From NCBI GenBank assembly GCA_024636635.1, contig JAGXGV010000089.1, forward strand, positions 1 through 35,771: a stretch of 35,771 nucleotides of DNA, given 5' to 3'. A program made the translations under genes and the position numbers. The notes beneath the pieces are model-generated. The model saw only the letters and a program-made list of their open reading frames with translations. It ran no database searches and was not told the DNA's origin. Source of the DNA: Puniceibacterium sp. GTDB taxonomy: Bacteria > Pseudomonadota > Alphaproteobacteria > Rhodobacterales > Rhodobacteraceae. Shown here one piece after another: positions 24,000 through 32,150 of this stretch; positions within the stretch are counted from its first letter, which is position 1, and every line of letters starts with the position of its first letter.

Positions 24000-26381
24000 T
24001 CAGTCTTCGATCCTGCCCAGTGCGCGCAGGATGCGTTCGGGTGTGAATGGCATTTCCGTCACCTGCGCCCCCAACGGGCGCAGGGCGTCGTTGATCGCGT
24101 TCATCACTGCCGCAGGCGCACCCGCCGTTCCGGCCTCGCCCGCGCCCTTGGCGCCCAGCGCGCTTTCCAGCGTCGGGGTTTCCACATGGCCGATGATCAT
24201 GTCCGGCATCTCGCCTGCCATGGGGACCAGATAATCGGCCATCGACCCGTTCAGCAGCTGGCCTTCGGCGTCGTAATGGATTTCCTCGAACAGCGCGCCG
24301 CCCAGACCCTGCACGATGCCGCCGCGGATCTGTTCATCGACCAGTTGCGGGTTGATGATGCGGCCGCAATCCTCGACGCACCAGTGTTTCAGCAGGGTGA
24401 CGATGCCGGTGTCGGTATCGACCTCAAGGTAGCTGGCCTGCACCCCGTTGGTGAAGGCAAAGGGATATTCCGAGGTGATGAAGTGCCGGGTCTGCACCAG
24501 TTCGCGCGGCAAGCCCTTTGGCAGGGTGTCGCCGCGAAAATAGACGATGCGGCCCAGTTCGGCCAGCGACAGGCGGTCCTGTCCGGTGTCCGCATCGACC
24601 ACCTGCCCGTCGCGGATATCAAGCGCGCCGGCCTGTGCCTGCAACATCGCCGCCGCCACTTCGAGGATTGCCGCCTTCAATGCCAGCGCCGCCTGCAAAG
24701 CCGCCTCTCCGCCGATGCCGGCACCGCGCGATGCCCAGGTGCCGCCGCCATAGGGGGTGACCTGCGTGTCGCCGGTGATGATGCGCACCTGTGCGGGCGG
24801 CACCCCTACACCTTCGGCGACGATCTGAGACAGCATCGCCTCGGTTCCCTGGCCCTGTTCGGTGACACCCGAGAGGGCAACCAGCGATCCGTCCGGGTCC
24901 ATGCGCACGGTACAACCGTCCTGTGCGGAAATCCGCGCGCCGCCGATGCCGTACATGAAGGGCGACGGGTTGGTCAGTTCGATGAAGCTTGCGATGCCGA
25001 TGCCGCGATGGATGCCCTTTTTGCGCGCCTCTGCCTGATCGGCGCGCAGGGCGTCATAATCCATCAGTGCGACGAGTTTATCCATGCTGGCGTGATGCGA
25101 CAGCCCCTCGAACCGCATCTTGGCGGGCGAGGTCACGGGATAGCAGTCGTCGGCATACATGTTGCGCCGCCGGATCGCGACCGGGTCCATGCCCAATTCG
25201 GCGGCGGCCATATCCACAAGCCCCTCTGTCACCGCCACGGCGATGGGATGGCCGACCGCGCGGTACTGGCAGGTGGGCGTCTTGTTCTGAAAGACAACAG
25301 TGGTCTGCGCGCGGTAATCCTTGAAATCATAGGGGCCGCCACAAAGGTTCACCACCTGGTTGCCTTCGATCGCCGAGGTGCGGGGATAGACCGAATAGGC
25401 GCCGATGGCCGTCCAGTCGTCGATGTCGAAGGCAAGGATTTCGCCATCTTCGGCCACGGCGATCCTGCCTGCGATTTCGTGATCGCGGGCGTGAATGTCG
25501 GTGGTGAAGCTTTCCAGCCGGTCGGCGATGAATTTGACCGGTCGGCCCATGATCTTTGCGATGGCTGCCGTGGCAACCTCGTCCGGGTAGACATGCACCT
25601 TGATGCCGTAGGATCCGCCCACATCGCCGCAGATCACCCGTACGCGCCCCTCGGGCAGGCCCAAATGCTCGGCCAGCACGGTCTGCATCATATGCGGTGC
25701 CTGCGTCGCGTGCCAGGCGGTCAGCTGGCCTTCGGGCGCGTTCCAGTCCACCAAGATGGACCGGGGTTCCAGCGTCACGCCGGTGTGCCGCGCTGTCTTG
25801 AACCGGGCCGACACCACCTTGTGCGCGGATGCCATCACCGCGTCCACATCGCCCTCTTCGTGCAGGCGGCGAAAGGCGAGGTTGTCGCCCATGTCGGCAT
25901 GCAGAACGGGGGTATCGGCGTCCAGCGCGGTCATCATGTCGCCCGTGACCGGCAGCGGGTCGTAGTCCACATCCACCAGCGCGGCGCCGTCTTCGGCCGC
26001 AGCGCGGGTGGTTGCGACCACCGCCGCCACCGGTTCGCCCACCCAACAGGCGCGATCCACGGCAATGGCATGTTCGGGGGGCGATTTCAGCCCCTTGAGA
26101 TGGGCCAGAACAGCCACCCAGGGGGTGCAGACCTTGGCGATATCCGCGCCGGTGAACACGCGCAGCACACCCTTGACTGCCAGCGCCTCTGCCGTGTCGA
26201 TGCCGGTGATCCGCGCATGGGCCATGGGCGAGCGGACGTAGACCACATGCACCATGCGGGGCAGTATCATGTCGTCCACATAGCGCCCGCGTCCTTCGAC
26301 CAGACGGGCGGCGTTGGGGCGCGGAACGGTCTTGCCGATATAGCTGTTGGGCCGGTTGGGATTGCCGAAAGGAATGGTCAT
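24000..26381 (-). CDS. Molybdenum hydroxylase large (Mo-cofactor) subunit
   Basis: A 793-residue catalytic subunit of the xanthine-dehydrogenase/aldehyde-oxidase/CO-dehydrogenase superfamily, which hydroxylates heterocycles or aldehydes at a Mo centre bound to molybdopterin cytosine dinucleotide in bacteria. The N-terminal a/b domain runs to about residue 140. The Mo-binding part shows VTLEPRS, CGDVGGSYGIK, QYRAVGHP (about 372-379), GVTEQGQGTEA and the active-site Glu749 in GAKGAGEAGTAG. The AYRCSFR loop of true CO dehydrogenase is absent, so this is not a form I CoxL. The ATG 26379-26381 overlaps the small subunit stop as ATGA. The substrate is unknown. Confidence 0.9.
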   Translation of the reverse strand: MTIPFGNPNRPNSYIGKTVPRPNAARLVEGRGRYVDDMILPRMVHVVYVRSPMAHARITGIDTAEALAVKGVLRVFTGADIAKVCTPWVAVLAHLKGLKSPPEHAIAVDRACWVGEPVAAVVATTRAAAEDGAALVDVDYDPLPVTGDMMTALDADTPVLHADMGDNLAFRRLHEEGDVDAVMASAHKVVSARFKTARHTGVTLEPRSILVDWNAPEGQLTAWHATQAPHMMQTVLAEHLGLPEGRVRVICGDVGGSYGIKVHVYPDEVATAAIAKIMGRPVKFIADRLESFTTDIHARDHEIAGRIAVAEDGEILAFDIDDWTAIGAYSVYPRTSAIEGNQVVNLCGGPYDFKDYRAQTTVVFQNKTPTCQYRAVGHPIAVAVTEGLVDMAAAELGMDPVAIRRRNMYADDCYPVTSPAKMRFEGLSHHASMDKLVALMDYDALRADQAEARKKGIHRGIGIASFIELTNPSPFMYGIGGARISAQDGCTVRMDPDGSLVALSGVTEQGQGTEAMLSQIVAEGVGVPPAQVRIITGDTQVTPYGGGTWASRGAGIGGEAALQAALALKAAILEVAAAMLQAQAGALDIRDGQVVDADTGQDRLSLAELGRIVYFRGDTLPKGLPRELVQTRHFITSEYPFAFTNGVQASYLEVDTDTGIVTLLKHWCVEDCGRIINPQLVDEQIRGGIVQGLGGALFEEIHYDAEGQLLNGSMADYLVPMAGEMPDMIIGHVETPTLESALGAKGAGEAGTAGAPAAVMNAINDALRPLGAQVTEMPFTPERILRALGRIED

Positions 26382-26872
26382 GCTGCGCCCCTCCGTGCCT
26401 TTGCCACCGATTCGACCGCGTCCACGATGGCCTCGTACCCGGTGCATCGGCAGTAATTGCCAGACAGATGTTCGCGGATCTCGTCCCGAGCCGGCACGGC
26501 GTCGCGGGTCAGCAGATCGGCGCAGGCGACCAGCATTCCGGGCGTGCAGAACCCGCATTGCAGGGCGTTGCGCGCGACAAAGGCATCCTGAAGATCGCGG
26601 ATCGCGCCGGAATCGCTCAGCCCTTCGATGGTCCAGACCTCTGCCCCGTCGGCCTGAGCCGCCAGCATCAGGCAGCCGCGCACCGCATCACCGTCAACCC
26701 GCACCGTGCAGGCACCGCAGACGCCGTGTTCGCAACTGGCATGTGCCCCGGTCAGACCCAGATCCAGCCGCAGGAAATCGATCAGATGGCGCCCCGCAGG
26801 CACGCGCGCCTCGACCGGTTCGCCGTTCACGCTTAGCGCGATGTCGATCTTGTCGCGGAATACGTCGGTCAT
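26378..26872 (-). CDS. Molybdenum hydroxylase small 2Fe-2S subunit
   Basis: A 164-residue iron-sulfur subunit. The plant-type ferredoxin cluster ligands are Cys47, Cys52, Cys55 (CEHGVCGAC) and Cys67. The second cluster ligands are Cys106 and Cys109 (QCGFCTPGM), then Cys141 and Cys143 (NYCRCTGYE). All eight are present. The true start is ATG 26870-26872, which overlaps the FAD-subunit stop as ATGA; the frame is open much further upstream but in non-family sequence. It passes electrons from the Mo centre of the large subunit to the FAD subunit. Confidence 0.95.
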   Translation of the reverse strand: MTDVFRDKIDIALSVNGEPVEARVPAGRHLIDFLRLDLGLTGAHASCEHGVCGACTVRVDGDAVRGCLMLAAQADGAEVWTIEGLSDSGAIRDLQDAFVARNALQCGFCTPGMLVACADLLTRDAVPARDEIREHLSGNYCRCTGYEAIVDAVESVAKARRGAA

Positions 26873-27699
26873 GCTGTCCCCCCGATCTCGTCCCAGATGC
26901 GGCGCAGCAGCACGCCCGCGATATGCTTGCGATAGCCCCCGCTGGCCTGTGTGTCGCTTTGCGGGTCCAGTTCGGCGCGCAAGGCCGTGACCGCGGCGTC
27001 GATGTCGCCCGCGTCCAGCGCCGCCATGGCGCCCTGCGCCAGCACCGGGACCGACCCGACACCCAATGCCGACAGGCGCACGCCCGCGGCCCGGCGCACA
27101 AGGCACAGCCCGGCCAGCGCGTAATCACCCGACCGGCGCGCCACCTCTTTCAGGATCTGCACCTCGGCGGGTTCGGCCACGGGCAGGCTGATCGCTGTCA
27201 GGATCTCGCCCTCGGCAATTGCCGTTTCGAACACGTCGATGAAAAAGTCGCCAACGGCCACGTCGCGCGCGCCATCGGGGCCCTCAAGGTGCATTGTGGC
27301 GTCCAGCGCCAGCACGCAGGCGGGAAATTCGGCGGCGGGGTCGGCATGGGCCAGCGCGCCGCCGATGGTGCCCCGGTTGCGGATCGCGGCATGGGCGATG
27401 TGGCCGACCGCCTGTGCCAGCAACGGTGCATGGCGGCCGACCAGCGGGTCACCCCCCAGATCGGCATGGCGCGTCAGCGCGCCGATGCGCAACCGGCCGT
27501 CCTGTTGCGTCACTCCGGCAAGGCCGGAAATGCGCGAGATATCCACCAGCATGTCGCCGGTGCTGAGCCGCATGTTCATCGCCGCAATCAGGCTTTGCCC
27601 GCCGACCAGCACACGGCCCGCGTCGCCGGCCTGACCCAGAAGGTCCAGCGCATGGCGCAGATCGCTTGCCCGGGCATATCCGCCCGCTGATGCCTTCAT
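26869..27699 (-). CDS. Molybdenum hydroxylase FAD-binding medium subunit
   Basis: A 276-residue FAD-binding subunit of the CoxM/XdhB type. The two flavin motifs are visible: LVGGQSLIAAMNMRL (about 31-45) and RNRGTIGGALAHADPAAEFP (about 107-126). The ATG 27697-27699 (MKASAGGYAR) has GGGGAGG 8 nt upstream, which is decisive over the longer open frame that runs back into the regulator's territory. It is the first gene of the operon, and the TetR-family gene is divergent from it with a palindrome in between. Confidence 0.93.
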   Translation of the reverse strand: MKASAGGYARASDLRHALDLLGQAGDAGRVLVGGQSLIAAMNMRLSTGDMLVDISRISGLAGVTQQDGRLRIGALTRHADLGGDPLVGRHAPLLAQAVGHIAHAAIRNRGTIGGALAHADPAAEFPACVLALDATMHLEGPDGARDVAVGDFFIDVFETAIAEGEILTAISLPVAEPAEVQILKEVARRSGDYALAGLCLVRRAAGVRLSALGVGSVPVLAQGAMAALDAGDIDAAVTALRAELDPQSDTQASGGYRKHIAGVLLRRIWDEIGGTA

Positions 27700-27771
27700 G
27701 ACGCCATCCTCCCCTTCACGCGTCGGCCTTACCCCTCCCCGGGGTCGGTTGTTCGCCGCGTCTCTCTTATT

Positions 27772-27783
27772 GATCATATGATC
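27772..27783. promoter_or_regulatory. Palindromic operator GATCATATGATC
   Basis: The perfect 12-bp palindrome lies in an AT-rich stretch of the 156-bp divergent gap between the molybdenum hydroxylase genes and tetR. In wider context it reads TTGATCATATGATCTA, close in shape to the RutR-type site TTGACCA-N2-TGGTCAA. It probably binds the divergent TetR-family protein and overlaps promoter elements of both genes (TATAAAT at about 27785-27791). Confidence 0.6.
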
Positions 27784-27855
27784 TATAAATCGAACAAGAT
27801 TGCAAGTATGATTTCGACACGGCACATTTCCGGCGATTTCGAAAGGAAGAGACAG

Positions 27856-28473
27856 GTGAGCACACCCGCACCGACCGAAGCCACCTTGCGCCGTCGGCTT
27901 CAGCCCGAAGAACGGCGGCAGAAAATCGTCGACGGGGCGGTTGCGTTCTTTGCCGATGTGGGGCTGGACGGCAAGACGCGCGACCTTGCCCGGCGGCTGG
28001 GCGTCACCCAGTCGCTGCTGTTCAACTACTTTGCCAGCAAGGAAACCCTGATCGAGGCAGTGTATGAACAGGTGTATCTCAACCGCCTGTCGGACGACTG
28101 GCCGCGCCGCCTGACCGACCGGTCGCGGCCGCTGCGCGCGCGGTTGCTGGATTTTTATGCCGAATACAGCCGGCTGATCTTTGAATACGACTGGATGCGG
28201 ATCTTCATGTTCTCGGGGCTGGCGGGGGCCGAGCTGAACCGGCGGTATCTGGACCACCTGGGATCGGTGATCCTGACTCCGCTGCTGGACGAAATCGCCG
28301 TGGCGTCGCAATCACGCAGGGTGCCACAGATGGAGGATCTGTGGAACCTGCACGGCGGAATCGTCTATATCGGCATCCGCCAGCACATCTACCGGATGCC
28401 CTGCCCCGACGATCCGTCGCAGGCGATCGAACGCGCCGTGGACCGGTTCCTGGCGGCGTTCGACGCAGGCTGA
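27856..28473 (+). CDS. TetR/AcrR family transcriptional regulator
   Basis: A 205-residue one-component repressor-type protein. The N-terminal DNA-binding domain reads RRQKIVDGAVAFFADVGLDG, then TRDLARRLGVTQSLLFNYF and SKETLIEAV, a textbook TetR helix-turn-helix. The rest is a helical ligand-binding and dimer domain. I start it at GTG 27856-27858, which follows AAAGGAAGA; an upstream ATG at 27778 in the same frame lies inside the palindromic operator and is unlikely. It is divergent from the molybdenum hydroxylase/TRAP operon and is its natural regulator, with the pathway substrate as probable ligand. It converges on pqiC with an 18-bp gap. Confidence 0.92.
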   Translation: MSTPAPTEATLRRRLQPEERRQKIVDGAVAFFADVGLDGKTRDLARRLGVTQSLLFNYFASKETLIEAVYEQVYLNRLSDDWPRRLTDRSRPLRARLLDFYAEYSRLIFEYDWMRIFMFSGLAGAELNRRYLDHLGSVILTPLLDEIAVASQSRRVPQMEDLWNLHGGIVYIGIRQHIYRMPCPDDPSQAIERAVDRFLAAFDAG

Positions 28474-28491
28474 GCCGCGCCCCTGCCGCGA

Positions 28492-29064
28492 TCAGCGCAG
28501 CGCGGCGCGGGCGATCTGTTCGGCCAGTTGCAGCGTGGCGGCGCCACGCGCGGCGGCGATCTGCGCGGCGGTGGGATCCTGCGGCAGCGGCTGCGCGATC
28601 GAGAACCGGCCAGAGCGTTCGTCGCCTTCGGTTTCAGGCGCGACAAAATACTGACCCGCGATGCGGAACTGCCCCGCCGTGGTCGCGACCATCTCTTCGA
28701 AGCGCACGTCGATGCGGGCATCGGAAAAGCCACGGAACGGCCAGGGTTCGGGCGCTACTGTGGCGCCGGTGATGGCGCCAAGATCGCGCGCGAGTTGCAG
28801 CGTCATCGCCCGCGCGGGCAGGTCGGCCCAGAGCGGGCCCAGCGCCTCGATCGCGCCATCGGGCTGCCGGAGGAATATGTCCTCGGTCGCGGCATAGGTC
28901 GGCAGTGTCACCTCGACCACCTCGATGCTGCGATAGCGCGACGCGACCTGCACCGTGGGTTCGAGAGCCGGCGTGGCATAGCGCAGATCGCCACCACCAC
29001 AGCCGGCAATGCCAAGCGTTGCAGCCAGCAGAAGGCCATTGAGAAAGAGTTTGCTCATCATCAT
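28492..29064 (-). CDS. pqiC: PqiC-type ABC transport auxiliary lipoprotein
   Basis: A 190-residue outer-membrane lipoprotein candidate. A hydrophobic signal ends in the lipobox IAGC with Cys22, followed by a mature part with PAL/EPT-like strands and the motif RPDG/RQPDGAIEALGPLWADLP typical of the DUF330/PqiC family. PqiC is thought to link the PqiB needle to the outer membrane. The start is one of three consecutive ATGs (29058-29064); I chose the first. It follows pqiB with a 3-bp gap and ends the pqi operon. Confidence 0.88.
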   Translation of the reverse strand: MMMSKLFLNGLLLAATLGIAGCGGGDLRYATPALEPTVQVASRYRSIEVVEVTLPTYAATEDIFLRQPDGAIEALGPLWADLPARAMTLQLARDLGAITGATVAPEPWPFRGFSDARIDVRFEEMVATTAGQFRIAGQYFVAPETEGDERSGRFSIAQPLPQDPTAAQIAAARGAATLQLAEQIARAALR

Positions 29065-29067
29065 GCG

Positions 29068-31542
29068 TTATCGTCCCAGGATCAGCGAATTCGGGTTGCG
29101 TTCGATGGTGCGGGCCAGGCGTTCGATCGCCTCGGCGGCGGACTGGATCTGGCGGATCGCACCGCGGGTTTCGCGGGTAAAGGTGGAATCGTCGGCATAG
29201 GTCGACAGGGTTGTGCCCGCCTGATTGGCGACGGCACGCAGATCGTCCGCCAGACGCGGCAGCGTGGCCGAAGCCTGCGCGATGGCATCCGCCGCATCAC
29301 CGGCCGAGGCGAGCGTGCGGTTGGCATTGGCCACAAGACCGCCATCCTGCAATTCGCTAAGGACCGCGCGGACCTGATCCAGCGCCGCGTTCAGTTCGCC
29401 CGGCAGGGCGCGGGTGCTTTCCTGATCCACCAGCGCATTGGCCGAGGCAAGAAGCTGCGTCGCCTGATCCGAAAGCCGGTCCAGCGGGATGGCATTGGCA
29501 TTCTCGACGATGCCACGCGCCTGTTCGACGATGGCGGGCAGTCCGTCGGCGGCCTGCGCCACATCGTCCACCGCCGCCGTCAGCTTGCCCACGGTGTCCT
29601 GAGTCTCGACCTCGCGCAGGAGGCGGGACAGGGTGGCGCTGCTGTCCTGAAGTCCGGTCAGAAGCTCGGTCACGCGGGTGGGCAGGGCCTGCGTATCGGC
29701 GCTGGCAGTGATGTCGCGCACCGAGGACAGGATGCCGTTCAGTTGCTGCGGAAGCGCCTGGATCGCATCGCCGGAGATCAGGGCATCTGCATCGGCCAGA
29801 AAGGTTTCCGCCGAGGCCAGAAGATCGGAAATATCCTGCGACAGATCCGCCAAAGGCACCTCTTCGGCATTCTGCAACACGGCACGCACATCGGCCACAA
29901 GGTCCGGCAAGGTTTCCGACGCGATGCCGACATTCTCGATCGCGGTGGTCAGCTTGCCGGCCGCATCCTGTTCCTCGAGCACGGCGATCACCCGGTTGAG
30001 CGTGTCGCTGGTGTCCTGAAGATCGTCGAGCAGCCCGCTGATCTGGTCCGGCAGGCCCTGCACCCCGTCGCTTTCGGCGACGCCGCGCACGGCGGACAGG
30101 ATCCCGGTCAGTTCGGCGGGCGCGCGTTGCAGATCCTCGCTTCCGATCAGCGCCGAGGCATTGTTCAGGAAATCGGTGATCGACTGCATGACCTCTTCGA
30201 TGGGCAGGTCGTCGACGCGTTGCAACACGCCCTGCGCCGTCGCGCCCACATCGGTCACGTTGGCAACGGCCGTTGGCACCAGCGGCAGCGGTTCCGCCCC
30301 GCGGTCCAGCGTTGCGGCGGCGGCGCCGGGCAGTTCCACCAGTTCGACCTTGAGCCCGCCCGTGAAGATCGAGGCGTTGGTCAGACGGGCGCGCAAGCCT
30401 TCGTCGATGCGGTCGTCGAGATAGGCGAACAGCGCATCCTCGCCCGCATCGTCGCCCAGACCGATCCGGCCCGGATTGATCCGCGCGGTGGCGATCGGGC
30501 GCACGTCGCTGTCGCCGAACCGGTCACGGTCGACGATGCCGTTGATGCCGGTAATCTCGCCCACCCGCAGGCCGCCGAGTTCGACAGCAGCCCCGGAGGC
30601 AAGCCCGGCGAGGTTCTGTTCGAACACCATCGAGACATCGACCGCCTGCCCGTCGTCGGCCACAAGAAAGTCGTCGCGCGCAGTGGTTTCATCGGGAAAC
30701 AGCTGGAACACCGCGCCTTCGGAAAGCGCCGTGCCGCCCGATCCGATCGCCTCGAAGGTGATGCCGCCCGAGATCAGCGAGGCCAGCGAGTTGAAGTTGA
30801 GCTGAGCGCCCGTCGCGCCGACCGAAAAGCTGAACCCGGAAATGTCCCAGAACCGGGTCGAGGTGGTCACGAAACTGGTGAAGGGGTCGTAGATCACCGC
30901 TGGGGCGGAGACGCCCGTGCCTTCGTCGTTGACCACGGAATCGCCGATCACGCCGACCTCGACGCCCTTGTAGAGGATGGGCGTGTCGGCGCCGGGCAGC
31001 CCGTCGTCGGAGCGCAACACGAACGTGACGCCGCTGCGCCCGAGGCCAAGCAGGGGCGCGGCGCTCTGCCCTTCGAATTCAGTCTGGATCGGGCCGGGTT
31101 CGTTGTCCCAGTTGCCCTGGATGTAAACGCCCGACAGCACGGTATCGAGCCCGGAGACACCACGCGCCGTCACCTCGGGGCGCACGATCCAGAACTGAGA
31201 TTCGGCGTCGATGTAGTTGGCCAGGCTCTTGTCGACCCGGATCGAGGCGACCACCTGGGTCAGATTCTGGCTGAAGCTGATTTCTTCGACCGTGCCGATG
31301 GCAATGTCACGATAGCGCAACTGGGTTTCATCGGCCTTGATACCGGCGGCATTTTCGAACGACACCTCGATCAGTGGCCCCTGATCGCTATAGTTTCGCC
31401 AGGCCGCGCCCACGGCGACGACCAGCGCGATCACCGGAATGGCCCAGATGAACGAGGCGCTGTCCCAGAACGTTTTTCTGCCTTTTTCAAGGGGCACCTG
31501 ACCGGGCCCGGTGGCGCCGGTATCCGTCGTAGAATTCGTCAC
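29068..31542 (-). CDS. pqiB: PqiB, MCE-domain protein with long duplicated rod
   Basis: PqiB is an inner-membrane-anchored MCE protein whose E. coli homologue forms stacked hexameric rings topped by a coiled-coil needle spanning the periplasm, for lipid traffic. One N-terminal membrane helix (about 31-47) precedes three MCE domains (starting about 56, 171 and 300). The C-terminal part (about 446-740) is a helical region made of two long repeats (about 116 and 123 residues) plus a partial third, then a tail ending ERNPNSLILGR. At 824 residues it is far longer than the roughly 550-residue E. coli PqiB. The ATG 31540-31542 overlaps the second pqiA stop as ATGA. Confidence 0.93.
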   Translation of the reverse strand: MTNSTTDTGATGPGQVPLEKGRKTFWDSASFIWAIPVIALVVAVGAAWRNYSDQGPLIEVSFENAAGIKADETQLRYRDIAIGTVEEISFSQNLTQVVASIRVDKSLANYIDAESQFWIVRPEVTARGVSGLDTVLSGVYIQGNWDNEPGPIQTEFEGQSAAPLLGLGRSGVTFVLRSDDGLPGADTPILYKGVEVGVIGDSVVNDEGTGVSAPAVIYDPFTSFVTTSTRFWDISGFSFSVGATGAQLNFNSLASLISGGITFEAIGSGGTALSEGAVFQLFPDETTARDDFLVADDGQAVDVSMVFEQNLAGLASGAAVELGGLRVGEITGINGIVDRDRFGDSDVRPIATARINPGRIGLGDDAGEDALFAYLDDRIDEGLRARLTNASIFTGGLKVELVELPGAAAATLDRGAEPLPLVPTAVANVTDVGATAQGVLQRVDDLPIEEVMQSITDFLNNASALIGSEDLQRAPAELTGILSAVRGVAESDGVQGLPDQISGLLDDLQDTSDTLNRVIAVLEEQDAAGKLTTAIENVGIASETLPDLVADVRAVLQNAEEVPLADLSQDISDLLASAETFLADADALISGDAIQALPQQLNGILSSVRDITASADTQALPTRVTELLTGLQDSSATLSRLLREVETQDTVGKLTAAVDDVAQAADGLPAIVEQARGIVENANAIPLDRLSDQATQLLASANALVDQESTRALPGELNAALDQVRAVLSELQDGGLVANANRTLASAGDAADAIAQASATLPRLADDLRAVANQAGTTLSTYADDSTFTRETRGAIRQIQSAAEAIERLARTIERNPNSLILGR

Positions 31543-32150
31543 GTGGTGTCATTCCTTTGGTCCTTGGTGTCCCAGAAGAGACGGGTATCGAAAGCCTGCG
31601 CAGACAACATCGTAAAAATCACCGATAGAGCGAAAGTCAACGCGGCCGATCCGGGATGGATGGAAGCCACCACCGACAACTGGACCAGCGAACTGAGGAT
31701 TGCCACCACAAAAACGTCGATCATCGACCATCGTCCGATGAATTCGACCACTTCATAAAGGTGGTGGCGGCGGCGGGCGGACACGTTCGATCCGCGCCGC
31801 ACCGAGATGGCGAGATAGGCAATTGCCAGGAACTTGCCCACCGGGATCAGCACGCTGGCGATCAGGATGATGATCGCGACGCCCACCGCGCCGTGGTTGA
31901 GAAGCTCGACCGCGCCGCCGACGATGGTGCTGCTGGAACTGCTCAGCAGGGTCTGCGTGATCAGCATCGGGTTGGTGTTGGCGGGGATGTAGCAGATCAC
32001 CCCGGCGAACCACAGCGCCCACACCCTGCCCAGGCTGGCGGTGTCGCGCGACACAAGATGGCTGCCGCAGCGGCCGCAGCGTTCGGTTCCCATCGGCCAG
32101 ACGCGGGCGCAGCGGCGGCAGGCGACAAGGCCCGCCTCGCGCGCGGTCAC
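31539..32150 (-). CDS. pqiA: Paraquat-inducible protein A, C-terminal-half type
   Basis: A 203-residue inner-membrane protein corresponding to one half of the E. coli PqiA. The N-terminus has a zinc-ribbon-like pair (CRRC and CGRC, about residues 10-30), followed by four membrane segments, including YIPANTNPMLI. I start it at the GTG 32148-32150, whose GTGA overlaps the stop of the preceding pqiA. The GGAGG sequence lies only about 1 nt upstream of the GTG, too close for ordinary initiation, so translation is probably coupled to the upstream gene. The C-terminus is hydrophilic and its stop overlaps pqiB. Confidence 0.85.
   Translation of the reverse strand: MTAREAGLVACRRCARVWPMGTERCGRCGSHLVSRDTASLGRVWALWFAGVICYIPANTNPMLITQTLLSSSSSTIVGGAVELLNHGAVGVAIIILIASVLIPVGKFLAIAYLAISVRRGSNVSARRRHHLYEVVEFIGRWSMIDVFVVAILSSLVQLSVVASIHPGSAALTFALSVIFTMLSAQAFDTRLFWDTKDQRNDTT

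Noticed and set aside
24000-26381. Carbon monoxide dehydrogenase large subunit
   Set aside because: The AYRCSFR active-site loop is missing; QYRAVGHP fits the broader aldehyde-oxidase/xanthine-dehydrogenase-like group.
22335-26456. Open frame of 1373 codons on the plus strand
   Set aside because: It lies opposite the dctQ, dctP and coxL genes, all of which have clear family motifs and starts; its composition is the usual GC-driven antisense bias.
28528-31758. Open frame of 1076 codons on the plus strand
   Set aside because: It is antisense to pqiC and pqiB; its repeat-like look comes from the internal PqiB duplication.
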